64,000 nt of DNA from Allobosea sp. 67-29 (lineage in GTDB: Bacteria > Pseudomonadota > Alphaproteobacteria > Rhizobiales > Beijerinckiaceae). Below are positions 8,480-16,546 of the stretch, in pieces. Below the pieces are notes generated by a model. The model saw only the letters and a program-made list of their open reading frames with translations, was not told the DNA's origin and ran no database searches. The DNA lies in assembly GCF_001898115.1 (NCBI RefSeq), contig NZ_MKSQ01000025.1, forward strand, positions 1 through 64,000, given 5' to 3'. The number at the start of each line of letters is the position of its first letter. The stretch's first letter is position 1. The position numbers were made by a program, and so were the translations under genes.

Positions 8480-8558
8480 GAGAGCCAGGCCGTGCCGGTT
8501 TGAGCCGCCCGCCTAGCACGCCCGGGCGACCAGCAACAAGCACGCGCCACGCAGCCGT

Positions 8559-8828
8559 TCAATGCAGCGTCAGCACACCGTTGACCGTGCGGATCTCCGC
8601 CGGGCGGATCAGGCGGGCATGCGCGACGGTGACGGAATGCACCGGCCCTTCGAGCTCGCGGCGCCAGAAGTCGAGGAAATCCTTGAGGACGGGAAAGCGC
8701 GGCGCGACGTCGTATTGCTGCCAGATAAAGGTCTGCAGCACGCTGCGATGATCCGGCATGCGGTACAGGATCGTCGCGGTCGTCAGCCCGTAGCCTTCCA
8801 GCTGCCTGATGAAATCCGCTGAAACCAT
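8559..8828 (-). CDS. Usg-like family protein
   Basis: An 89-residue protein that matches the alphaproteobacterial Usg-like family along its length: it opens MVSADFIRQLEGYGLTTATI and closes HSVTVAHARLIRPAEIR. The family is known mainly from a gene found near tryptophan biosynthesis genes in Caulobacter; its function is unknown. A longer frame reaches 8921, but the start at 8828 has an excellent Shine-Dalgarno (GGAGGGGAGGTGA just upstream on the minus strand) and the family N-terminus. No trp gene is in this window. Confidence 0.85.
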   Translation of the reverse strand: MVSADFIRQLEGYGLTTATILYRMPDHRSVLQTFIWQQYDVAPRFPVLKDFLDFWRRELEGPVHSVTVAHARLIRPAEIRTVNGVLTLH

Positions 8829-8986
8829 CGTCACCTCCCCTCCTGCCTCGGAATGAAAGTTAGCCGGCCCCTCCAAGGCTGCGCCCGCTTGGTTAACGAA
8901 AGGTTGCAAGTCTCCTGCCAAACTGCTGCTATTGCCGGGCCTGCCGCCAGAGCGGAACCGCCGGAGCGGCAGGGCCGGGGGCGGGC

Positions 8987-9724
8987 GTGGCGTGTGGCTG
9001 GCTTCAGCTGGGGCGGACCGGGGCGGCGTTGCTCGTCGCCGCCCTCCCCCTGTCCGCCGCCCGCGCCGACGAGGAGGAGACGGAGACCGAGCGTTCTCCG
9101 GTCTCGATGGTCATCTTCGGATCGATGGAGGCCGGCCCGGGCAAGACCTTCCTGTCTGTCGGCATGAAGCGCGCGCTCGGCGGCGGCCTGGCGCAGAGCG
9201 GCTTCCGCCTCTTCGTGAAGGCCGGCGGCTCCCAGGAGGAGACGCGCCGCCGCGTGCCGCACGGCACCACCTACAAGGCCGAGAGCCAGGCCCTGATCGG
9301 CTATGAATGGCGCATCGGCGACAGCTTCCTCGCACTCTATGCCGGCTCGGACACCGAGAGCGAGCAGCGCATGGAGCCCTTCGGCCTGGCCTTCGTCGAA
9401 ACGCGGTACGGCGTCCGGCTGCAGGGCGACCTCTGGTCGACGCCGCTGCCCGGCATGATGCTCCAGGCCAGCGCCTATGTCTCGACGCTGAACGGGCGGC
9501 TCTGGGGCCGCATAGCGCCCGGTTGGCGGCTGCCGCTCGGCTTCTACGCCGGACCGGAGCTGGAAGCTTATCGCGAGCGCGGCTACCGGAAGCTGCGCCT
9601 TGGCCTGCATCTGACGAGCCTGCGCCTGCTCGGCCTCGAATGGCGGCTCTCCGGCGGCTGGCAACAGACCAGCGACCGCGCAGCCGCCTTCTATACGACG
9701 CTCGGCCTGCATTGGCTGCGATAG
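8987..9724 (+). CDS. bcsS: BcsS-type exported cellulose-synthesis-associated protein
   Basis: The 245-residue product has a signal peptide (GRTGAALLVAALPLSAARA, cleavage probably before DEEE) and a mature part of alternating aromatic and polar residues (YEWRIGDSFLALYAGSD, FYAGPELEAYRERGYRKL), typical of an outer-membrane beta-barrel and matching the BcsS family. BcsS is found with cellulose synthase operons in Rhizobiales and Methylobacterium relatives; its exact role is not established. Here it stands alone: no bcsA or bcsB is within the window. The start is a GTG at 8987 and is uncertain by some codons, since the open frame has no good ATG before the signal peptide. Confidence 0.75.
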   Translation: MACGWLQLGRTGAALLVAALPLSAARADEEETETERSPVSMVIFGSMEAGPGKTFLSVGMKRALGGGLAQSGFRLFVKAGGSQEETRRRVPHGTTYKAESQALIGYEWRIGDSFLALYAGSDTESEQRMEPFGLAFVETRYGVRLQGDLWSTPLPGMMLQASAYVSTLNGRLWGRIAPGWRLPLGFYAGPELEAYRERGYRKLRLGLHLTSLRLLGLEWRLSGGWQQTSDRAAAFYTTLGLHWLR

Positions 9725-9742
9725 CGCAGGGCGCGCCCCGCC

Positions 9743-11344
<1,602 letters not shown>

Positions 11345-11357
11345 GGCGGGCTGCCCT

Positions 11358-12050
11358 TCACGCCGGCTTCCGGCGCGGGCCGCGCAGGCTGCTGACGATC
11401 TCGGCCAGGATGGCGAGCGCGATTTCGGCCGGGGAGACGGCGCCGATGTCGAGCCCGATCGGGGCATGGATGCGCCCCGTCGCGGTCGCGTCGAAGCCCG
11501 CCGCAGCAAGCCGCTCCAGCCGCTTGCCATGCGTCTTTCGGCTGCCGAGCGCACCGATATAGAAGCAATCCGAGCGCAGCGCCGCGATGAGGCCGGGATC
11601 GTCGATCTTCGGATCATGCGTCAGCGCGACGAAGGCGGTGTAGCCGTCGAGCCCGATCCGGGGAAGCGCCTCCTCCGGCCATTCCGGCAGCAGCGTCACG
11701 CCCGGGAAGCGCTCCGGGGTGGCGAAGGCGGTACGGGGGTCGATCACGACGAGGTCGAGGTCGAGCGCCTTCGCCATCGGCGCCATGGCCTGCGAGATAT
11801 GCACCGCGCCCGTTACCACGATGCGCGGGTGCGGCGCCTGGACGGTGAGGAAATAGGAGACGCCTTCCGCCTCCACCGTGCCGCTCTTGCCGGTGCGCAG
11901 CTGCTTCTCGATCAGCTCCGCGAGCGGATCGGCCGCAATCTCGCCTTGCCGGACCAGCCGTTGCGCGCCGCTGGCGGATTCGGTGACGAGCACGGCCGCA
12001 CGTCGCGCCGCGCGTTCGGCATTGAGCGCCGAGAGAATGGCGAGATCCAC
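11358..12050 (-). CDS. XdhC-family protein with Rossmann (C-terminal) domain
   Basis: The 230-residue product carries the XdhC C-terminal Rossmann domain: PRIVVTGAVHISQAMAPMA near residue 76, DLDLVVIDPRTAFAT, VALTHDPKIDDPGL and YIGALGSRKTHGKRLERLA near 165-185. XdhC proteins bind the molybdenum cofactor, help sulfurate it and hand it to the apoenzyme. In this operon the other half of a usual XdhC lies in a separate gene at 12684-13022, with a LysE gene between. It is four bases from the LysE gene and 13 from the fusion gene, so all belong to one transcript. Confidence 0.88.
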   Translation of the reverse strand: MDLAILSALNAERAARRAAVLVTESASGAQRLVRQGEIAADPLAELIEKQLRTGKSGTVEAEGVSYFLTVQAPHPRIVVTGAVHISQAMAPMAKALDLDLVVIDPRTAFATPERFPGVTLLPEWPEEALPRIGLDGYTAFVALTHDPKIDDPGLIAALRSDCFYIGALGSRKTHGKRLERLAAAGFDATATGRIHAPIGLDIGAVSPAEIALAILAEIVSSLRGPRRKPA

Positions 12051-12054
12051 GCCG

Positions 12055-12684
12055 TCAGCCCCTGTCGGTCGCGAGCTTGAGGCCGAGCCCGATCATCAGC
12101 GAGCCGCCGATCCAGCGCCCGAGGGCGAAGCCGGCCCTGGTCTTCTTCATTGCCCCGACAACGAAAGAGGCGCCGAAGACGGTGACCAGGTCGGCCGACG
12201 AAAAGGCGAAATTCACGATGACGCCGAGGATCAGCAACTGTGCCCAGACCGGCAGCGACCCCGCCGGATCGACGAACTGGGGAAGCAGGGCGATGAAGAA
12301 CAAGGCGACCTTCGGGTTCAGCACCTCGACGATGAAGGAATCGAGCAGCGCCCGTTTCACGGTCTTCGCCGGCGCCAGCGGCTGGTCGGCGGCGCCGAGG
12401 CGCGAGCGGATCATGCCGATGCCGATCCAGACCAGATAGAGCGCACCGGCGATCTTCACCGCCATGTAGAGCTCCGGCACGTGCCGGAACACGGCGGAGA
12501 GCCCGAATGCCGCGGCGAAGACATGCAGATAGCAGCCGAGATGGATGCCGAGCATGGCCATCAGTCCGGCCTTGCGGCCATGGCTGATCGTCTGCGCGGC
12601 CGTATAGAGCAGCGCCGGTCCCGGAAAATAGGCGACGAGGATGGTGACCGTCGCGAAGGCGACGAGGGTTTCCCAGGAAGCCAT
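12055..12684 (-). CDS. LysE/RhtB-family exporter
   Basis: A 209-residue inner-membrane protein with about six hydrophobic segments. The FPGPALLYTAAQTISHGRKA motif near residues 20-39 and the later EVLNPKVALFFIALLPQF motif are the LysE-family signatures. Family members export amino acids and derivatives. It is unusual to find one inside a molybdenum hydroxylase maturation operon: its ATG shares a base with the stop of the upstream XdhC-like gene (TGATG), so translation is coupled, and only four bases separate it from the next XdhC gene. The exported compound might be the product or a by-product of the hydroxylase; that is inference. Confidence 0.9.
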   Translation of the reverse strand: MASWETLVAFATVTILVAYFPGPALLYTAAQTISHGRKAGLMAMLGIHLGCYLHVFAAAFGLSAVFRHVPELYMAVKIAGALYLVWIGIGMIRSRLGAADQPLAPAKTVKRALLDSFIVEVLNPKVALFFIALLPQFVDPAGSLPVWAQLLILGVIVNFAFSSADLVTVFGASFVVGAMKKTRAGFALGRWIGGSLMIGLGLKLATDRG

Positions 12685-13022
12685 CAGCGCGCCGCCTCCC
12701 CGCGGACCGGCTCGACATAGACCTTGATGCGCCCACCGCAGGAGAGCCCGACCTTCCAGGCCGTCTCGTCGGCGACGCCGAACTCGAGCACCCGCGGCTT
12801 GCCGTCGGCGATGACGTCGGCGGCCTCGGCCACCACCGCCCCTTCGACGCAGCCGCCCGAGACGGAGCCGAGGAAATTCCCCTCCCCGTCGATCACGAGA
12901 TGCGAGCCGACGGGGCGCGGCGCCGAGCCCCAGGTCTCGACCACGGTCGCAATGGCGACGCCGCGGCCGGCAGCGGCCCATTCCTCGGCGGCGCGCAGGA
13001 TATCGGTTTCGGTGCTGATCAT
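12684..13022 (-). CDS. XdhC/CoxI-family N-terminal-type protein
   Basis: A 112-residue protein equal to the N-terminal XdhC_CoxI domain: it contains ATVVETWGSAPRPVGSHLVI, then SVSGGCVEGAVVAEA and LSCGGRIKVYVEP, with two conserved cysteines (SGGCVEG and LSCGG) that in related proteins lie at the cofactor site. It probably works with the Rossmann-domain XdhC at 11358-12050 as the two halves of one cofactor-loading factor (CoxF-like). A longer frame to 13091 exists; the ATG at 13022 is preferred because a GAGGGAA element precedes it and the family starts here. Its stop overlaps the LysE start by one base. Confidence 0.87.
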   Translation of the reverse strand: MISTETDILRAAEEWAAAGRGVAIATVVETWGSAPRPVGSHLVIDGEGNFLGSVSGGCVEGAVVAEAADVIADGKPRVLEFGVADETAWKVGLSCGGRIKVYVEPVRGEAAR

Positions 13023-13069
13023 GCTGACTGTTCCCTCGGGATGAGGCTTAGCCTTCAACAGATCATGCC

Positions 13070-14269
13070 TCAACCGGCCTTCTTCAACCACTGGCGCGGA
13101 TCGCTCTCCCGCCCTGCATCCAGCGACAGCGCGGCGCAGAGATCGGCCATCGCCGCGAGGTTGTGGATCGGCCGGAAGGAATCGACATGCGGCAGCATCG
13201 CCCGGATGCCGCTCGCCCGCGCCGCAAAAGCATCGTAGCGCAGGAGCGGGTTGAGCCAGACAAGTTGCCGGCAGGAGCGGTGCAGCCGGTCCATCTCGAA
13301 GGCGAGACTGTCGTCGAGATGCCGCTCCAGCCCATCGGTGAAGAGCAGCACGATCGCCCCGCCCGCCAGCACGCGCCGCGACCAGACCCGGTTGAACTCG
13401 TGCAGCGCCGCCGAGATCCGCGTGCCGCCCTCCCAGTCGGGCGCAGCCTTACCGGCGAGCGCCAGCGCCTCGTCCGGATCGCGTGCCTTCAGCATCCGGG
13501 TGACGTTTGTCAGCCGCGTGCCGAAGACGAAGGAATGCACCCGCCGGCGCTTCTCGGTCAGCGCGTGCAGGAAATGCAGGAAGATGCGGGAGTACTCGGC
13601 CATCGAGCCGGAGATATCGACGAGCGCGACCACCGGCGGGTGCATCTCGCGCCGCTCCCGGAAGGCGAGGTCGATCGAGCCGCCGCCTCCCCTGAGCGAT
13701 TGCCGCAAGGTCCGGCGCAGGTCGATGGTCCGCCCATGCGCCAGGGGCCGAAACCGCCGCGTGGGCACGCTGTCGTCCGGCAGCCTGAGCTCGGCGATGA
13801 GCTGCTTGGCGCGGGCGATCTCGGCCGCGCTCATCTGGGCGAAATCGCGCGACTTCAGCATCTCGCGGTCCGACACCGTGAGCCGCGCCGTCAGCTCCGT
13901 CAGTTCCACCGGAGGCTCGTCTTCCCGCGGTGGCGGCGAGAAGGCCTCCGCCACGCGCAGCGCGCCGGCCTCCGCCTTTTCGGGCTGCCGATCGGCACCG
14001 GGCGAGACCGGCGACATCTGCGCCATGATCTTCTCGATCAGGTTTCGCCGTCGCCAGAACAGGCGAAACGCCTGGTCGTAGAGCGGACTGTCCTCATGCT
14101 TCTTCACGAAGATCGCATGCAGCGCCCAATAGACGTCGTCGCGGCCGCCGAGCGCACCGCTGCCCAAAGCCTCGATCGCCTCGACCAGCGCACCCGGCCC
14201 GACAGGCAGGCCCGCCGCCCGCAGGGCACGGGCGAAATAGGCGACGTTCTCGGGAAGCTTGCCGGTCAC
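13070..14269 (-). CDS. coxE: CoxE-type VWA-domain protein
   Basis: A 399-residue cytoplasmic protein. The N-terminal half is the helical region found in CoxE proteins (GLPVGPGALVEAIEAL at the start); the C-terminal half is a von Willebrand A domain with a complete MIDAS: DISGSMAEYSR near residue 217 and a later LLFTDGLERHLDD. CoxE works with the MoxR ATPase CoxD to complete the metal centre of CO-dehydrogenase-type enzymes. Start is GTG at 14269, overlapping the stop of the NTF2-like gene in a GTGA arrangement; an open frame continues to 14488 but overlaps that gene and is not family-like. Confidence 0.9.
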   Translation of the reverse strand: MTGKLPENVAYFARALRAAGLPVGPGALVEAIEALGSGALGGRDDVYWALHAIFVKKHEDSPLYDQAFRLFWRRRNLIEKIMAQMSPVSPGADRQPEKAEAGALRVAEAFSPPPREDEPPVELTELTARLTVSDREMLKSRDFAQMSAAEIARAKQLIAELRLPDDSVPTRRFRPLAHGRTIDLRRTLRQSLRGGGGSIDLAFRERREMHPPVVALVDISGSMAEYSRIFLHFLHALTEKRRRVHSFVFGTRLTNVTRMLKARDPDEALALAGKAAPDWEGGTRISAALHEFNRVWSRRVLAGGAIVLLFTDGLERHLDDSLAFEMDRLHRSCRQLVWLNPLLRYDAFAARASGIRAMLPHVDSFRPIHNLAAMADLCAALSLDAGRESDPRQWLKKAG

Positions 14270-14646
14270 GCCCCGGCGGTCTCCGTCATGAAGACCTTCT
14301 GGACGATCTGCCAGCGGCTCTCGATCTTCAGCAGCGAGAGCAGGTCGGTGAAATAGCGCGGCGGCATCTGGCACTTCACCTTCACCATCGCCAGTGTCGG
14401 GCCGACCAGGTCGATCGTCAGGATATGATCGTCGCGCTGCAGGCCGGCCTTCTGCGGCGAGGGCCGGTTGCGGACGGCCTCCAGCCATTGCTCGCGCGGC
14501 AGGATCTGGATCGTGCCGTCCTCGCGCGCCGTAGTCAGCGCGCTGGTCGGATGGAAAACATGGGCGAGCTTCTCCGCATCGCCTTCATAGAGGCCGTCAA
14601 GATAGGTCCGCACCGTCGCTTCGACGGCCTTGATGTCCGCATTCAT
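14266..14646 (-). CDS. NTF2-like (lumazine-binding-type) small protein
   Basis: A 126-residue cone-shaped NTF2-like protein: MNADIKAVEATVRTYLDGLY opens a helix followed by AEKLAHVFHPTSALTT and a strand-rich second half ending FTDLLSLLKIESRWQIVQKV. It resembles the putative lumazine-binding group of the NTF2 superfamily, members of which usually bind small ligands and may have no catalytic role. Lying between coxD and coxE and overlapping coxE by four bases, it is very likely made together with the maturation proteins; whether it acts in cofactor handling or on a substrate is unknown. Confidence 0.8.
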   Translation of the reverse strand: MNADIKAVEATVRTYLDGLYEGDAEKLAHVFHPTSALTTAREDGTIQILPREQWLEAVRNRPSPQKAGLQRDDHILTIDLVGPTLAMVKVKCQMPPRYFTDLLSLLKIESRWQIVQKVFMTETAGA

Positions 14647-14691
14647 GGCACCGCCTCCCGCCTGTCAGGCCGGCCTGTCGCCGCTGAGGAG

Positions 14692-15606
14692 CTAGCGCCC
14701 GGCCTCGGCCTTGGCCTGGTCCAGCAGCTCCTTCACCTTCGAGCCCTGCATCGCCTGGATATCGTCCTGATACTTCAGCAGCGCGCCCAGCGTATCCGAA
14801 ACCACCGTCGGGTCGAGAGCGACGGCATCGAGCTCGACCAGTGCCGTCGCCCAGTCGAGCGACTCGGCCACGCCGGGTGCCTTGAACAGCTCTTCCTTGC
14901 GGATCGCCTGCACGAAGGAGACGACCTGCTTGGAGAGCTTTGCCGGCGCATCCGGCACCTTCGCCTTCAGGATGGCGAGCTCGCGGGTGGCATCGGGATA
15001 GCCGACCCAGTGATAGAGGCAGCGCCGCTTCAGCGCGTCGTGGATCTCGCGGGTGCGGTTCGAGGTCAGGATCACGATCGGCGGCTCGGCCGCCTTGACC
15101 GTGCCGAACTCCGGGATCGTCACCTGCGCATCGGCCAGCACCTCGAGCAGGAAGGCCTCGAAGGCCTCGTCGGTGCGGTCGAGCTCGTCGATCAGCAGGA
15201 TCGGCGCCCCACCCTCCTGCGGCTCCAGCGCCTGCAACAGCGGCCGCTTGACCAGATATTTCTCGGAGAAGATGTCGCCTTCCAGCCGGTCGCGATCCTC
15301 CGCGACGCCGCTGGCCTCCGCCAGCCGGATCGCCATCATCTGCCCGGCATAGTTCCATTCGTAGACGGCGGAAGCGAGGTCGAGCCCCTCATAGCATTGC
15401 AGCCGGATCAGCCGGCGCCCGAGCCCGGCCGAGAGCACCTTGGCGATCTCGGTCTTGCCGGTGCCGGCCTCGCCTTCCAGCAGCAGCGGCCGCTTCATCC
15501 GGAGCGCGAGGAAGAGCACGGTGGCCAGTGAGCGATCGGCGACATAGCCCTGCCCCTGAAGCAGTGCGAGCGCGGCGTCGATGGAGGAAGGCAGAGGAGA
15601 AGACAT
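14692..15606 (-). CDS. coxD: CoxD-type MoxR-family AAA+ ATPase
   Basis: A 304-residue AAA+ ATPase of the MoxR group. Walker A is LLEGEAGTGKTEIAK near residue 42, Walker B ILLIDELDRTDEAFEAFLLE near 135, and sensor 1 is ILTSNRTREIHDALKRRC near 180. CoxD in Oligotropha unfolds or remodels the apo-enzyme so that sulfur and copper can be placed in the active site; the same kind of job is likely here. The ATG at 15606 is chosen over in-frame starts at 15621 and 15642, which would fall in the REP-like repeat; no strong Shine-Dalgarno is seen at any of them. Confidence 0.9.
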   Translation of the reverse strand: MSSPLPSSIDAALALLQGQGYVADRSLATVLFLALRMKRPLLLEGEAGTGKTEIAKVLSAGLGRRLIRLQCYEGLDLASAVYEWNYAGQMMAIRLAEASGVAEDRDRLEGDIFSEKYLVKRPLLQALEPQEGGAPILLIDELDRTDEAFEAFLLEVLADAQVTIPEFGTVKAAEPPIVILTSNRTREIHDALKRRCLYHWVGYPDATRELAILKAKVPDAPAKLSKQVVSFVQAIRKEELFKAPGVAESLDWATALVELDAVALDPTVVSDTLGALLKYQDDIQAMQGSKVKELLDQAKAEAGR

Positions 15607-15616
15607 GACAACTCGC

Positions 15617-15703
15617 GTCATGCCCGGGCATGTCCCGGACATTTTCTGATCGAAGGCAAGTAAGGTCCCAAACGAGATGGCCGGGTCAAGCCCGGCCAGA
15701 ACG
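15617..15703. repeat. REP-like extragenic palindromes between coxM and coxD
   Basis: Two palindromic units lie in this 120-base gap. The first contains the perfect 14-base palindrome CATGCCCGGGCATG at 15619-15632 followed by TGTCCCGGACA. The second is an 8-base stem, TGGCCGGG (15678-15685) with CCCGGCCA (15691-15698) and a five-base loop. Both resemble the GTCATGCCCGGG and ATGGCCGGG families of intergenic palindromes that are common in Bradyrhizobium, Bosea and Methylobacterium genomes. They may weaken readthrough from coxM into coxD. Confidence 0.6.
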
Positions 15704-15725
15704 CGTGCGCAGACAAGGCGCCTGC

Positions 15726-16529
15726 TTACTTCCCGGTCGCCTGCGCCACGGCCTGCTTCGCCATGACGCCGATCAGATGGGCGCGGTATTCCGGGTCGGC
15801 ATGTATGTCGCCGTTGATGCCGTTCGCCGTATGCTTCAGCCCGTCGAGCGATTTCGACGCGAAGCGCGTCTTCAGCGCAGCTTCCGCTTCCGGCCAGCGG
15901 AAGACGCCGCCCTCGCCCGCCCCCGTCACCGCGACGCGGATCTCACCGCCGCGCTTGGCGACGAAGACGCCGACCATGGCATAGCGCGAGGCCGGATTGC
16001 GGAACTTGGCGTAGCCGGCCTTGGAGGCGACCGGAAACGAGACTTTGGTGACGATTTCGCCCTCGTCGAGCGCCGTCTCGTAGAGCCCGGTGAAGAACTC
16101 CTCGGCCGTCAGCTTGCGCTTGTTGGTGACGATGGTGGCGCCCAGCGCCAGCAGCGCGGCGGGATAATCGGCCGCCGGGTCGTTATTGGCGACCGAGCCG
16201 CCGATCGTGCCGCGATGGCGCACATGCGGGTCGCCGATATGCCCGGCGAGATAGGCCAGCGCCGGAATCGCGGTCTGCACCTCGGGCGAGGCCGCGACCT
16301 CGGCATGGGTCGTCATCGCGCCGATGACGATGTTGCGGCCCTTGACCGTGATGCCCTTGAGATCGGCGCAGGCGCCGAGATCGACCAGCGCCGAGGGCGA
16401 GGCCAGCCGCTGCTTCATCGTCGGCAGCAGGGTGTGGCCGCCGGCGATCAGCTTGGCGTCCTCCTTCTTGGCGAGCAGCGTCGCCGCCTGCCGGGCGCTG
16501 GTGGGCTTGTGGTAGGTGAAAGCGTACAT
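15726..16529 (-). CDS. Medium (FAD-binding) subunit of a CODH-like molybdenum hydroxylase
   Basis: A 267-residue FAD subunit of the xanthine-oxidase/CO-dehydrogenase family. The FAD motif AKLIAGGHTLLPTMKQRLAS is at about residues 28-47 and the second one, HRGTIGGSVANNDPAADYP, at about 100-118. It takes electrons from the two 2Fe-2S clusters of the small subunit and passes them to an acceptor. It follows the large-subunit gene by 17 bases. Length and motifs are those of CoxM; the form of the large subunit decides which substrate this complex uses. Confidence 0.93.
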   Translation of the reverse strand: MYAFTYHKPTSARQAATLLAKKEDAKLIAGGHTLLPTMKQRLASPSALVDLGACADLKGITVKGRNIVIGAMTTHAEVAASPEVQTAIPALAYLAGHIGDPHVRHRGTIGGSVANNDPAADYPAALLALGATIVTNKRKLTAEEFFTGLYETALDEGEIVTKVSFPVASKAGYAKFRNPASRYAMVGVFVAKRGGEIRVAVTGAGEGGVFRWPEAEAALKTRFASKSLDGLKHTANGINGDIHADPEYRAHLIGVMAKQAVAQATGK

Positions 16530-16546
16530 CGTCCTGTCCTTTCAGC

